64,000 nt of DNA from the NCBI GenBank assembly GCA_965202845.1, contig OZ241856.1:2728001-2792000 (forward strand), read 5' to 3'. The position numbers were made by a program, and so were the translations under genes. Source of the DNA: CBDATA01 sp965202845. Its GTDB lineage: Bacteria > Acidobacteriota > Vicinamibacteria > Marinacidobacterales > Marinacidobacteraceae. The notes under the pieces were generated by a model. It was not told the DNA's origin and did no database searches. It saw only the letters and a list, made by a program, of their open reading frames with translations. Of this stretch, positions 45,859 through 55,282 are shown one piece after another; positions within the stretch are counted from its first letter, which is position 1, and each line of letters begins with the position of its first letter.

Positions 45859-46487
45859 GGCGGCGGGCCGCGCTGCTGCTGACGGCGACGGGACTCTTCG
45901 CCGGCTGCGCCTCCTCCCGGCCGGTTCCCCCGCCGTCGCCCGTAAACCGGGAGGCGGCTGCCGGGCGCATCTGCCGCTATCAGGCCATCCTCGACGTGCG
46001 GGGACGGGGGGAGGAGGGTCGGCGGTTCTCCGGCGAATTGCTGGTGGTGTTCCAGCGGTCGGATTCGGACTCTTCGACGATCGAGCGGCTGCGGCTGGAG
46101 GCGCTCGGGAGGCTGGGCGGTTCCCGGTGGGCGCTGGTGGCCGAGCCGGGCCGGGTCGTCGCGGTGGTTCCCTCGCGTCGCGCCTTCGCCGAGGGCGACC
46201 GGCTGGGCGCCTTTACCCGCTCGCTGCTGGGCGTGGAGGCGAGCGCGCTGGACATCGCCGCCATGCTCTCCGGGACCGGGACGGCGACGCCGGAATACGA
46301 AGTCCGGTATCCGCCGTCGGAGGCATGGCCGCCCCGGGAACTCGAAGTGCGCTCGCCCCGGGTCGCCGCTTCGCTTTCGGTGGTGGAGTTGCGGGTGAAC
46401 GCCCGGCTCCACCCGGACTCCTTCGCGCTGCGGATTCCCGAGGACTTTCGCCGGACGTCGCTGGAGAACCTGGTTTCGGCGCGATGA
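45855..46487 (+). CDS. LolB-like outer-membrane lipoprotein
   Basis: 210 residues from a GTG. The RRRAALLLTATGLFAGC signal has a lipobox cysteine. The body is beta-rich and DUF4292/LolB-like (QAILDVRGRGEEGRRFSGELLVVF; RLRLEALGRLGGSRWALVAEPGRVVAVVPSRRAF). Sequence support for LolB alone is weak, but the position directly before ispE is the classic lolB site. It may receive lipoproteins at the outer membrane. Overlaps both neighbours. Confidence 0.7.
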   Translation: MRRRAALLLTATGLFAGCASSRPVPPPSPVNREAAAGRICRYQAILDVRGRGEEGRRFSGELLVVFQRSDSDSSTIERLRLEALGRLGGSRWALVAEPGRVVAVVPSRRAFAEGDRLGAFTRSLLGVEASALDIAAMLSGTGTATPEYEVRYPPSEAWPPRELEVRSPRVAASLSVVELRVNARLHPDSFALRIPEDFRRTSLENLVSAR

Positions 46488-47374
46488 GGCTGGAGGTCCG
46501 GGCGCCGGCCAAGGTGAACCTGGGTCTGCGGGTGCTGGGGCGGCGCCGGGCCGACGGCTACCACCGCATCCGTACCCTGCTGGTCGGGATCGACCTCTGG
46601 GACGCCCTGCGCTTCGAACCGGTGACCGGGGAGCGAACCCGGCTGGACTGCGACGTTCCCGGCATCCCGACCGACGACCGGAACCTGGTCCTGAAGGCGG
46701 CCCGGCTCCTCGCCGAGGCGGCGCCGTCGGGTCGGAAGCAACCGGTGCGGATCCGCCTTTCCAAGCGCATTCCGCCGGGGAAGGGGCTGGGGGGCGGGAG
46801 CGCCGACGCCGCCGCTGCGCTCCTCGCCCTGAACCGGATCTGGGGACTCGGTCTCCGTCGCCGGGAGCTTGCGGCCCTCGCCGTCCGGGTCGGCATGGAC
46901 ACGCCCTGGTTCCTCACCGGCGGGCTGGCGCTGGCGGCGGGAAGGGGGGAGGCGCTCTACCCGCTGGCCGCCCCCGATCCGGGCCTCGCCCTGGTGCTGG
47001 CGCTTCCCGATTTCCAAGTCTCCACCCGGGAGGCGTATGGAAAGGTTCGGGCTGCTGCTACGATCCGCGATTCCTCCCGGGCGGCCGTCGATCTTCCCGG
47101 CGTCGGCCCGACGCCCCTCGTCAATGACATGGAATCCTCGGAGGCGCTCCCCCCCTATGCCGTGCCGCAGATTCGGAACGCGCTCGATCGCGCCGGAGCT
47201 CTCGCCTCGTCGATGTCCGGCAGCGGCTCCGCCGTGTTCGGCGTGTTTCCCGGATGGGAGGAAGCCTGCCGCGGAGCGGAGGCGTTGAGGGCGGACGGAA
47301 TGGACGCGCGACCGGTGCGGACGGTGTCCCGCGAAACGCACCGCGCCGCGCTCCAGGGAATCCCGCTTCGCTGA
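46484..47374 (+). CDS. ispE: 4-diphosphocytidyl-2-C-methyl-D-erythritol kinase
   Basis: 296 residues of the GHMP kinase family. RAPAKVNLGLRVLGRRRADGYH, the ATP loop IPPGKGLGGGSADAAAAL with GMDTPWFLTGG, and C-terminal SMSGSGSAVFGVF. It phosphorylates CDP-methylerythritol in the non-mevalonate isoprenoid pathway; ispDF is 7 kb downstream. The ATG overlaps the lolB-like stop. Confidence 0.96.
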   Translation: MRLEVRAPAKVNLGLRVLGRRRADGYHRIRTLLVGIDLWDALRFEPVTGERTRLDCDVPGIPTDDRNLVLKAARLLAEAAPSGRKQPVRIRLSKRIPPGKGLGGGSADAAAALLALNRIWGLGLRRRELAALAVRVGMDTPWFLTGGLALAAGRGEALYPLAAPDPGLALVLALPDFQVSTREAYGKVRAAATIRDSSRAAVDLPGVGPTPLVNDMESSEALPPYAVPQIRNALDRAGALASSMSGSGSAVFGVFPGWEEACRGAEALRADGMDARPVRTVSRETHRAALQGIPLR

Positions 47375-47395
47375 GGAGGAGGATGCGGGGCATGA

Positions 47396-47467
47396 TGGGG
47401 CGTGGCCGAGCGGTCAGGCGCCGGGTTTTGGTTCCGGTCTACGAGGGTTCGAATCCTTCCGCCCCAG
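47396..47467 (+). tRNA. tRNA-Gln (TTG)
   Basis: Acceptor TGGGGCG/CGCCCCA, anticodon loop TTTTGGT, T-loop GTTCGAATC, discriminator G, no encoded CCA. It lies between ispE and prs, as also seen in Pseudomonas-type chromosomes, and ends four bases before the prs ATG. Confidence 0.96.
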
Positions 47468-47471
47468 CCTC

Positions 47472-48473
47472 ATGAGCGCATCCTCCCGCCGCGGCGGCCC
47501 CCGCTACGCCTTCCAGGGGCCGCTCATGGTCTTCGGGGGCAGCTCGAACCCGGAGCTGGCTTCGGAGATCGTCCGCCGCCTCGGAATCGCCCCGGGACAC
47601 ATCGAGATCGGGCGGTTCAAGGACGGGGAGACGCGCCTCCAGATCCAGGACAACGTGCGAGGCGGCGACGTCTTCGTGGTGCAGTCCACCCAGCCGCCGG
47701 TCGCGGAGAACCTGATGGAGCTCCTGCTCATCGTGGACGCCCTGAAACGTGCCTCGGCGGCGCGCATCACCGCGGTGATCCCCTACTACGGGTACGCGCG
47801 GCAGGACCGCAAGGACAGGCCCCGGGTTCCGATCTCCGCCAAGCTGGTGGCCGATCTGATCACCACCGCCGGGGTGGACCGGGTGATCACCCTCGACCTG
47901 CACGCCGGCCAGATTCAGGGGTACTTCAACATCCCGGTGGACCACCTGTACGCCGCCCCGGTCATGCTGGAGCGGATCCGGGGGCTGCGTCTCGAACGCC
48001 CGATCGTGGTGTCGCCCGACGCCGGCGGGGTGGAGCGGGCGCGCGCCTTCGCCAAGCACCTGGAGGTGGGGATCGCGGTCATGGACAAGCGGCGCGGCGC
48101 CGAGGGGGAGGTCGAGACCATGCACGTGGTCGGCGACGTGGAGGGCCGGTCGGCGATCCTGGTGGACGACATCGTGGACTCCGGCGGGACGCTGCTGCGC
48201 GCGGTGGACGCGCTGCTGGACGCCGGCGCCGCCCGGGTGGTCGCGGTGTGCACCCACGGAGTGCTTTCCGACCATGCGGTGGACCGCATCGAGACCAGCA
48301 GGCTGGAGCGGCTCATCGTCGGCGACACGATCCGGATTCCGAAGGAGGAGCGCCGCCGCAGCTCCCGGCTGGAGGTGCTCTCGGTGGCGGACCTGCTGGC
48401 GCGCGCCATCGAGAGCGTGCACGGCCAGACCTCGGTCAGCCGGCTCTTCACGCCGGGGCAGACCGACGACTGA
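47472..48473 (+). CDS. prs: Ribose-phosphate pyrophosphokinase
   Basis: 333 residues. Signatures are LMVFGGSSNPELASEI, GRFKDGETRLQIQDNVRG, VIPYYGYARQDRKDRPRVPISAKLVADLI, DLHAGQIQGYFNIPVDHL, VVSPDAGGVERARAFA and the PRPP loop ILVDDIVDSGGTL. It makes PRPP for nucleotide, His and Trp synthesis. The ATG is almost at the 3' end of tRNA-Gln, so it is probably read from a common transcript that is processed at the tRNA. Confidence 0.97.
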   Translation: MSASSRRGGPRYAFQGPLMVFGGSSNPELASEIVRRLGIAPGHIEIGRFKDGETRLQIQDNVRGGDVFVVQSTQPPVAENLMELLLIVDALKRASAARITAVIPYYGYARQDRKDRPRVPISAKLVADLITTAGVDRVITLDLHAGQIQGYFNIPVDHLYAAPVMLERIRGLRLERPIVVSPDAGGVERARAFAKHLEVGIAVMDKRRGAEGEVETMHVVGDVEGRSAILVDDIVDSGGTLLRAVDALLDAGAARVVAVCTHGVLSDHAVDRIETSRLERLIVGDTIRIPKEERRRSSRLEVLSVADLLARAIESVHGQTSVSRLFTPGQTDD

Positions 48474-48613
48474 CCGCGGCTTCTTTCTGCTATACTGCCC
48501 GTTTCGCGCGCGACGCGAAGGTCGGCGTCCGGATCTGATTTCCGGGAGTCCCGGCCCATCCCAGTCCGAACACCGCGCCGCGCTTCCCGCCCCGCGAGGC
48601 ATACGTTATCTAT

Positions 48614-49258
48614 ATGGCTTTCCAAACCGTTCCGGCCCGCCCCCGCTCCGAAGTGGGCAAGGGCGCGAACCGCCGCCTCCGTCGCAGCGGGTGGATTCCG
48701 GCGGTGGTGTACGGCGGCCCCGACGGCGCCCGCCCGCTCGCCCTCTCCCCTGGGCGAGTGCGCGACATCGTGCGCTCGGCGCGCGGGGTGAACACGATCT
48801 TCGATCTCGCCGTCGAGGGCGAGGACGCCTCCCAGCAGGTGATGATCCACGACTTCCAGCTGCATCCGCTGGATCACTCGGTTCTCCACGCCGACCTGAT
48901 GCGGGTGGATCCGGAGCGGACGAGCGACTGGCGCGTGCCGGTGCATCTCGAAGGCGAATCCCCCGGGGTGAAGCGGGGCGGCCACCTGGACTTCATCGCC
49001 CGCGCGATCCAGGTCACCTGCCGGCCGCACGACATCCCCGCCGAGCTGCAGGTGGACATCTCGTCGCTGGACTACGGGGACACGGTGCGGGCGGGCGGGA
49101 TTTCGCTTCCCGACGGAGTGGCGCTGGCCTCCTCCCCGGAGCTGGTGATCCTCCACGTGAAGGCGCCCAAGGTGGCGGAGGAGACCGCGCCCGAAGACGC
49201 CGAAGCAGCCGAGGGTTCGACGGCCGAAGAGTCTTCCGCTGAGGAGACAGGGAACTGA
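48614..49258 (+). CDS. rplY: Ribosomal protein L25, general stress (Ctc) form
   Basis: 214 residues: an N-terminal L25 domain that binds 5S rRNA (RPRSEVGKGANRRLRRSGWIPAVVYGG) and a C-terminal TL5 domain. An acidic tail (PEDAEAAEGSTAEESSAEETGN) closes the protein. The 140-bp gap from prs holds a TATACT (48491-48496) that could be a -10. Followed by pth. Confidence 0.95.
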   Translation: MAFQTVPARPRSEVGKGANRRLRRSGWIPAVVYGGPDGARPLALSPGRVRDIVRSARGVNTIFDLAVEGEDASQQVMIHDFQLHPLDHSVLHADLMRVDPERTSDWRVPVHLEGESPGVKRGGHLDFIARAIQVTCRPHDIPAELQVDISSLDYGDTVRAGGISLPDGVALASSPELVILHVKAPKVAEETAPEDAEAAEGSTAEESSAEETGN

Positions 49259-49287
49259 ACGGCCTCGCCGTCCAGCCGGAGCCGCCG

Positions 49288-49896
49288 GTGATGGAGATTC
49301 CCCATCTGGAGACGCCCCCGCCCATCCGGCTGGTGGTCGGGCTCGGAAATCCGGGTTCGCGCTACGAAAGCACCCGGCACAACATCGGGTTCGATGCGGT
49401 CGCCGAAGCGCTGGCGGAGCGCGTCGTCACCCGCCGCTTCTTCGACGGCGGCGCCCTGGTGGAGGCCGAGATCGGCGGGACGCCGATCCTCTTTCTGCGC
49501 CCTTCCGTCTACATGAACCGGAGCGGCGGACCGGTGCGGCGCGCCCTTTCCGACAACCGGCTGCCTCCCCAGTCGGCGCTGCTGGTGTGCGACGACTACG
49601 CGCTGCCGCTCGGCGCGCTTCGCATCCGGCGGCGCGGCAGCGACGGTGGCCACAACGGCCTCGCGTCGGTGTTCCGCGCCCTGGGCAGCGCCGACGTGCC
49701 CCGGATGCGCCTGGGAGTCGGCGCCCCGCCGCCGGACCGGGACTCCGCCGACTTCGTGCTCGACCCTTTCGCTCCCGGAGAGGCGGAGGCGCGCCGGGAT
49801 CTGCTGGTTCGGGCGGCGGCGGCGGTGGAGACCGCGATCCGCGAGGGCCTCGACGCTTCCATGAACCGATACAACCGAACTTCCCCAACCGTGTGA
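49288..49896 (+). CDS. pth: Peptidyl-tRNA hydrolase
   Basis: 202 residues. RLVVGLGNPGSRYESTRHNIGFDAV with the catalytic His, FLRPSVYMNRSG, VCDDYALPLGALRIRRRGSDGGHNGL, and RMRLGVGAPP. It frees peptides from stalled tRNAs. Start GTG 49288 or ATG 49291. It sits between rplY and rpsF, the usual context. Confidence 0.96.
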   Translation: MMEIPHLETPPPIRLVVGLGNPGSRYESTRHNIGFDAVAEALAERVVTRRFFDGGALVEAEIGGTPILFLRPSVYMNRSGGPVRRALSDNRLPPQSALLVCDDYALPLGALRIRRRGSDGGHNGLASVFRALGSADVPRMRLGVGAPPPDRDSADFVLDPFAPGEAEARRDLLVRAAAAVETAIREGLDASMNRYNRTSPTV

Positions 49897-49903
49897 ATCC
49901 GCA

Positions 49904-50422
49904 ATGAGAGCCTACGAATTCATGTTCATCCTGGACCCGACGCTGGATGACGCCGCTTCGCTGGCGGTCGTCGAGCGGGTCGAGGAAATCATCACCGCCC
50001 GGGAGGGCGTGGTGGTCAGCCTGAAGCCCTGGGAGCGCCGGCGTCTCGCCTATCCCATCGACGGCCACCACGAGGGGCTGTACATGCTCTGCTACTTCGA
50101 CGCCCGGCCGGAGGCGATCTCCGAGATCGAGCGCCGCGTCCGGCTGGCCGAGGGGGTGCTCCGCTTCCTGATCCTGAAGATCGACGAAGCGACCCGGGAG
50201 CGCGACCAGGAGGCGGACCGGAAGCGCCGCGAGGATCGCGCCGCCGCCGCTGCGGCCGCCGCCGCCGAGGAAGCGGAACGGCAGGCCGAACAGGAGCGGC
50301 AGGCGGCGGAGGCCGCCGCCGCCGAGCCCGAGGAGGCAGCGGAGGAGGCCAGCGAGCCGTCGCCCGAACCTGAACCTGAACCCGAAACCACCGAGGATCC
50401 GAAGAAGGACCAGGACTCATGA
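49904..50422 (+). CDS. rpsF: Ribosomal protein S6 with long acidic tail
   Basis: 172 residues. The S6 fold covers about residues 1-95 (YEFMFILDPTLDDAA; WERRRLAYPIDGHHEGLYMLCYFDA). A tail of about 75 residues rich in Ala, Glu and Arg ends in PEPEPEPETTEDPKKDQDS. S6 pairs with S18, encoded next with overlapping ATGA. The tail is longer than is usual for S6. Confidence 0.96.
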   Translation: MRAYEFMFILDPTLDDAASLAVVERVEEIITAREGVVVSLKPWERRRLAYPIDGHHEGLYMLCYFDARPEAISEIERRVRLAEGVLRFLILKIDEATRERDQEADRKRREDRAAAAAAAAAEEAERQAEQERQAAEAAAAEPEEAAEEASEPSPEPEPEPETTEDPKKDQDS

Positions 50423-50670
50423 GCGAGAGCGCGACTCCCCCGCCGCCGCGACGCCGGTCGCGTCCCGCCCCCCGCCGGTCCCGGGTGAACCCGCTGCTGA
50501 ACGGCGTGGAGCGGGTGGACTGGAAGGACGTGGACTTCCTGCGCGAGTTCGTCGGCGACCGGGGCAAGATCGCCTCGCGCCGGGCCTCGCGCGCCAGCGC
50601 CCGGATCCAGCGCCAGATCCGCATCGCCATCAAGCGGGCGCGCCAGATGGCGCTGCTTCCCTACTCCTGA
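50419..50670 (+). CDS. rpsR: Ribosomal protein S18
   Basis: 83 residues. VDWKDVDFLREFVGDRGKIASRRASRASARIQRQIRIAIKRARQMALLPYS is not quoted in full in databases here, but the segments YKDV-like DWKDVDFLREF, RGKIASRR and IKRARQMALLPY are diagnostic. It carries no cysteine, so it is the zinc-free form. Overlaps rpsF. Confidence 0.96.
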   Translation: MSESATPPPPRRRSRPAPRRSRVNPLLNGVERVDWKDVDFLREFVGDRGKIASRRASRASARIQRQIRIAIKRARQMALLPYS

Positions 50671-50675
50671 TCGCC

Positions 50676-51188
50676 GTGCGCCTGCTCCTCAAGAAGCCGG
50701 TCGAATCGCTTGGCGAACCCGGCGACGAAGTCAACGTGAAGCCCGGCTACGCGCGCAACTTCCTCCTGCCGCGCGGGTTCGCCGCCTTCATCACCGAGCG
50801 CACCCGCCAGGAAGCCGAGGAGGCCCGGCGCGAATGGGCGGTCCGGAAGGTCAAGGACCGGGATGCCGCGCAGGCGCTCGCCGCTTCGCTCGCCGAGCTC
50901 TCGCTCCGCTTCGAGCGGCGGGTCAAGACCGGAACCGACGAGCTCTACGGTTCGGTCTCGGTGCAGGACATCGCCCGCGAGCTACAAGAAGCCGGGTTCG
51001 ACATCGCGCGCAACCGGGTCATCATGGGCAAGCCGATCCGGACCCTGGGCAGCTCCGACGTGCGGATTCGCCTCCACGCCGAAGTGGAAGTGACCCTTTC
51101 GGTGGAGGTGGAGGCGTCCGAGGCTTCGTCGCTGGGGGTGTTCCAGCCCGAATCGCCCGAACCCGAAACGCCGCCGCCGGCGGACTGA
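50676..51188 (+). CDS. rplI: Ribosomal protein L9
   Basis: 170 residues from a GTG, five bases after rpsR. The N-domain has the L9 signature GEPGDEVNVKPGYARNFLLPRGFA. A long connecting helix and the C-domain (GSVSVQDIARELQEAGFDIARNRV; HAEVEVTLSVEVEA) follow. A short Pro/Glu tail closes it. Confidence 0.96.
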   Translation: MRLLLKKPVESLGEPGDEVNVKPGYARNFLLPRGFAAFITERTRQEAEEARREWAVRKVKDRDAAQALAASLAELSLRFERRVKTGTDELYGSVSVQDIARELQEAGFDIARNRVIMGKPIRTLGSSDVRIRLHAEVEVTLSVEVEASEASSLGVFQPESPEPETPPPAD

Positions 51189-51207
51189 TCCCTCCCTCCC
51201 CGCGCGC

Positions 51208-52713
51208 ATGACGGCGGCCCCGCCACCCTCCGCAGCAGCCGGGAGCAACGGAAACGAAGACGCTCCGCTGAGCGCGCCGGCCGCCGAACGGGCGGTGCTG
51301 GCCGCGGTGCTGGTGGACCCGCGCCAGCTGGACGCCGTGCTCCAGCGGCTCGGCGCCGACGGCGCCGACTTCCACGACGCGCGCAACCGCCGCGTCTTTC
51401 GCGCGATCTGCGCGCTGGACGCCGACGGGCCGGGTGCGGCCATCGACCTGGTCACCGTCGGCGCCCACCTGGCGCAGTCCGGGCAGCTGGAGGCGGTCGG
51501 CGGCGAACGCTACCTGGTGGAGATCACCGCCGGGGTGCCGATCTCCTCGAACGCCTCCTGGTACGCCGAGGTGGTCCGCGAGCACGCCATCCGGCGGCGG
51601 TTGCTCCGCTTCGCCGCCAAGGTCGCGGAGGAAGCGGGCAAGCGCCCGGCGGCGGCGGTGCTGGAGACCGCCGAAGCCGAGCTCTTCGCCATCGCCGAGG
51701 GTTCCCACGCCTCGCCGCCGGTCACGATCGCCGCCGAGGTCCAGGCGATCGAGGAGGCCGCCGGCGAGGAGCGCCAGGCGATGGGCGGGGTCTCCACCGG
51801 TTTCCGGGAGCTCGACGAGATCATCGGCGGGCTGCGCAAGTCGGATCTGGTGCTGGTGGGCGCGCGCCCCGGCGAGGGCAAGACCAGCCTCGCGCTCAAC
51901 ATGGCGCTGGCCGCCGGCCTGGCCGGGCGCCGGGTGCTGATCTTCAGCCTCGAGATGCCCCTGCGCCAGATCGCGGTGCGCCTGCTCTTCTCCGAGGCGC
52001 GGGTGGATGCGAAGCAGCTCCAGCAGCGCGGGCGGATGAAGGACGCCGACATCCACAAGGTGCGGGCGGCGGCGCGGCGGGTCCGCAACTTGAAGGTCTT
52101 CGTGGACGACTCTCCGGTGACCCCGGTGGAGCTCCGCTCCAAGTCGCGCCAGCTCAGCCGGGAGCAGGGCGGCCTCGACCTGATCGTGGTGGACTATCTC
52201 CAGCTGATGAGCGGCGCCGAGCCGGGGACCAGGCGGTTCGAGAACCGCACGCTCGAAATCGCGTCCATCAGCCGGGCGCTGAAGCTGCTGGCGCGGGAGC
52301 TGGACACCCCGGTGCTCGCGCTCTCGCAGTTGAACCGGGCGAAGGACCAGGCCGGCCAGTTCGCGCCGCCGCAGCTCTCGCACCTCCGGGAGTCGGGGGC
52401 GCTGGAGCAGGACGCGGACGTGGTCATGCTGCTCCACCGGCCGGCCGGGCGGCGAGGCGGCAAGCAGGAGGACGAGGAGGAGGCCCCGGCGCCGGAAGCG
52501 CCGGAATCTCCCACCCGGCAGGTGATCGTGGCGAAGAACCGCAACGGCCCCACCGGGGTCGTGGAGCTCGCCTGGCTGGACCGGTTCACCCGCTTCGCGC
52601 CGATCGACCGGCGGGAAGGCGAAAGCGGCCCCGAAATCGCGGATTCCTTCGACCCGCTGGATGCGGGTTTCGAGCCGGACGACTTCACGTCGCGCCACGA
52701 AACCGATTTCTGA
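51208..52713 (+). CDS. dnaB: Replicative DNA helicase DnaB
   Basis: 501 residues. The N-terminal domain (APAAERAVLAAVLVDPRQLDAVL) is followed by the RecA-like helicase domain with GVSTGFRELDEIIGGLRKSDLVLVGARPGEGKTS as P-loop region, LIVVDYLQLM as Walker B and ALSQLNRAKD. The C-terminal tail is acidic. It unwinds DNA at the replication fork. The position after rplI is standard. Confidence 0.97.
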   Translation: MTAAPPPSAAAGSNGNEDAPLSAPAAERAVLAAVLVDPRQLDAVLQRLGADGADFHDARNRRVFRAICALDADGPGAAIDLVTVGAHLAQSGQLEAVGGERYLVEITAGVPISSNASWYAEVVREHAIRRRLLRFAAKVAEEAGKRPAAAVLETAEAELFAIAEGSHASPPVTIAAEVQAIEEAAGEERQAMGGVSTGFRELDEIIGGLRKSDLVLVGARPGEGKTSLALNMALAAGLAGRRVLIFSLEMPLRQIAVRLLFSEARVDAKQLQQRGRMKDADIHKVRAAARRVRNLKVFVDDSPVTPVELRSKSRQLSREQGGLDLIVVDYLQLMSGAEPGTRRFENRTLEIASISRALKLLARELDTPVLALSQLNRAKDQAGQFAPPQLSHLRESGALEQDADVVMLLHRPAGRRGGKQEDEEEAPAPEAPESPTRQVIVAKNRNGPTGVVELAWLDRFTRFAPIDRREGESGPEIADSFDPLDAGFEPDDFTSRHETDF

Positions 52714-52721
52714 GCCGCGCG

Positions 52722-54113
52722 GTGGCCAAAGCCAGGAAGGTCCGGGCGTCCCGGTTCGTCTGCCAGGAGTGCGGCCAGGAGCAGTCCCGCTGGATGGGCT
52801 ACTGCCCGGCCTGCCGCCACCAGGAGCCGCTGGTCGAGGAGGCGGCGGAAGTCCCGACGGGAGGCGGTGGATGGCGTGCGTTTCGGGGGACGGAAGAGCA
52901 CGCGGCGCCGGTGGCGTGGGACGACGTGGACACGGTGGAGCGGCCGCGGCGGCCGTCCGGCATCCCCGAGCTGGACCGGGTGCTGGGAGGCGGGGTGGTG
53001 CCTGGGTCGGCGGTGCTGGTGTCCGGCGAGCCGGGCGCCGGCAAGAGCACGCTGCTGCTGCAGTTCGCCGCCGCTGCCGCCAGGAACGGGGACCCGGTGC
53101 TCTATGTCAGCGGCGAGGAGTCGGAGCACCAGCTGAAGCTGCGCGGCGAGCGGCTGGGGATGCGCCCCCGCTCGCTGCTCCTGTTCTCCGAGACCAACAT
53201 GGGGCCGATCCTCGAGGCGCTCCGCAGCGTCGCGCCCAAACTGGTGGTGCTGGACTCGATCCAGTGCGTCTTCCTGCCCCACCTGGAGAGCGCTCCCGGC
53301 ACCGTGACCCAGGTGCGCGAATCGGCCGCCGCCCTGGTTCTCTTCGCCAAGACCCACGGAACGCCGGTGTTCATGGTCGGCCACGTGAACAAAGAGGGGG
53401 CGCTCGCCGGCCCGCGGACCTTGGAGCACCTGGTGGACACGGTGATTCACTTCGAGGGGGACCGGCGGCAGTCGCACCGGCTGCTGCGCTCGATCAAGAA
53501 CCGCTTCGGGGCCGCCGGCGAGCTCGGAGTGTTCGACATGACCGACCGGGGGCTGGTGGCGGTCGAAAACCCCTCGCGCCTCTTCCTGCCCGAGGACGGG
53601 ACCGCGCATCCGGGATCGGCGGTGGTCTGCACCATGGAGGGCACCCGACCGCTGCTCGCCGAAATCCAGGCGCTGCTCGCCGACAGCCCGCTCGCCTACC
53701 CCCGGCGGGTGACGGTCGGATTCGATTCCGGGCGGCTGGCGGTGCTGCTGGCGGTGCTCGAAAACACGCTGGGGACGGGCGGCGGCGGGCTGGCCCGGCT
53801 GGATGTGTACGTCTCGGTCACCGGCGGGCTTTCGGTGACCGAACCGGCGGCGGACCTGGGGCTGCTGGCGGCGGTGGTGTCCCGGCGGCAGGGGACCGCG
53901 CTGCCCCAGCTCACCGTCCTGCTGGGCGAGGTGGGCCTCTCCGGGGAGGTGCGCCCGGTGCGGCAGCCGGCCTTCCGGCTGCGGGAGGCCCGCCGGCTGG
54001 GGTTCAAGCGGGCGGTGCTGAACCCGAGCAACCTGCGCGCCTCCGAAATCCCGGACGGGATGGAAATCACGTCGGTCAAGGGGCTGGGGCAGGCGCTGGA
54101 CGGAATCCAGTGA
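52722..54113 (+). CDS. radA: DNA repair protein RadA
   Basis: 463 residues from a GTG. N-terminal zinc finger with C14, C17, C28 and C31; P-loop SGEPGAGKSTLLLQ near 102-112; the RadA-specific KNRFG motif; and a C-terminal Lon-like domain (GGLSVTEPAADLGLLAAVVS). It is a helicase that extends recombination intermediates. The stop overlaps the ispDF start. Confidence 0.97.
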   Translation: MAKARKVRASRFVCQECGQEQSRWMGYCPACRHQEPLVEEAAEVPTGGGGWRAFRGTEEHAAPVAWDDVDTVERPRRPSGIPELDRVLGGGVVPGSAVLVSGEPGAGKSTLLLQFAAAAARNGDPVLYVSGEESEHQLKLRGERLGMRPRSLLLFSETNMGPILEALRSVAPKLVVLDSIQCVFLPHLESAPGTVTQVRESAAALVLFAKTHGTPVFMVGHVNKEGALAGPRTLEHLVDTVIHFEGDRRQSHRLLRSIKNRFGAAGELGVFDMTDRGLVAVENPSRLFLPEDGTAHPGSAVVCTMEGTRPLLAEIQALLADSPLAYPRRVTVGFDSGRLAVLLAVLENTLGTGGGGLARLDVYVSVTGGLSVTEPAADLGLLAAVVSRRQGTALPQLTVLLGEVGLSGEVRPVRQPAFRLREARRLGFKRAVLNPSNLRASEIPDGMEITSVKGLGQALDGIQ

Positions 54114-55282
54114 TTCGGGTCGGGGTGGTGGTGGTCGCGGCGGGGTCGGGGATCCGGTTCGGCGGGGACACGCCCAAGCAGTTCCTGCCGCTCGCCGGGA
54201 TGCCGCTCGCCGCCCACTCGATCCGGACGTTCCGCGCCCTGCCGGAGGTGCGGGAGGTGGCGGTCGTGCTCCCCCGCAAGCGGTTCGACGACTGGAGCGC
54301 CCAGCTGGCGCCCTTTCTCGAAGGGGACGGCCTTTCGCCGGTCCGCTTCGCGCCCGGCGGCGCCGCCCGGCAGGATTCGTCGTTTGCGGGGCTGGAGGCC
54401 CTGGGCGGGGACTGCAATCTGCTGGCGGTGCACGACGCCGCCCGTCCCGGAGTGGACGCCGCGTTGATCCGGCGGGTGTTCGCCGCGGCCCAGGTGCGGG
54501 GGGCGGCGATCCCGGCGACGCGGCCGGCGGACACGCTGTGGCGGACCCGGGACGGCCAGGTCGCGGAGGCGGTGGACCGGGAGCGCATCGCCGCCGCGCA
54601 GACCCCGCAGTGCTTTCGCCCGGACGTCCTGCTGCCGGCCTTCGCCGCCGCCCGGCGCGCCGGCTTCTCCGGGAGCGACGAGGCCAGCCTGGTCCGGAAA
54701 GCCGGACATCCGGTTGCGGTGGTGGAGGGCGGCCCGGGCAACCTGAAGGTCACGGAGCCGGGGGATCTGGATGTGCTTCGGTTCGGGGCGCCGCCGTCGC
54801 GCACCGGGTTCGGGTACGACGCCCACCGCTTCGTCGCCGAAGACGGGGGGGCGCCGCTCGTGCTGGGCGGGGTCGCCTTCCCCGGCGAACCCCGGCTGGA
54901 AGGCCATTCGGACGGCGACGCGCTGCTCCACGCCCTCACCGATGCGATTCTGGGCGCGGTGGCCGCCGGGGAGGACATCGGCGGCCTCTTCCCCTCCACG
55001 GATGCGTCGCTTCGGGGCGCGGCCAGCGAACGCTTCGTGAAGCGCGCGCTGGAGATCGCCGCGGAGTCCGGCTACCGCCCCGGCCAGGCGGACCTGACCG
55101 TCATCGGGGAGCGCCCCCGGCTGACCCCCCGGGCGCTTGCGATCCGGGAGCGGGTCGGGGCGCTGCTGGCGCTTCCGCCCGATGCGATCGGCTTCAAGGC
55201 CACCACCACCGACCGGATGGGGTTCGTCGGCCAGGGAGAGGGGCTGGCTGCCCACGCGCTGGTCCGGATGGATCCGGCATGA
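54110..55282 (+). CDS. ispDF: Bifunctional IspD-IspF (MEP cytidylyltransferase / MEcPP synthase)
   Basis: 390 residues from a GTG overlapping the radA stop. Residues 1-225 are IspD (VVVAAGSGIRFGGDTPKQFLPLAG; VHDAARPGVDAALIRR; AAQTPQCFRPDVLL). Residues 230-390 are IspF (RTGFGYDAHRF; GHSDGDALLHALTDAILGA; zinc-binding DAH and H; IGFKATTTDRMGFVGQGEGLAAHAL). The fused protein catalyses steps 3 and 5 of the MEP pathway, with IspE (46484) in between. Confidence 0.97.
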   Translation: MIRVGVVVVAAGSGIRFGGDTPKQFLPLAGMPLAAHSIRTFRALPEVREVAVVLPRKRFDDWSAQLAPFLEGDGLSPVRFAPGGAARQDSSFAGLEALGGDCNLLAVHDAARPGVDAALIRRVFAAAQVRGAAIPATRPADTLWRTRDGQVAEAVDRERIAAAQTPQCFRPDVLLPAFAAARRAGFSGSDEASLVRKAGHPVAVVEGGPGNLKVTEPGDLDVLRFGAPPSRTGFGYDAHRFVAEDGGAPLVLGGVAFPGEPRLEGHSDGDALLHALTDAILGAVAAGEDIGGLFPSTDASLRGAASERFVKRALEIAAESGYRPGQADLTVIGERPRLTPRALAIRERVGALLALPPDAIGFKATTTDRMGFVGQGEGLAAHALVRMDPA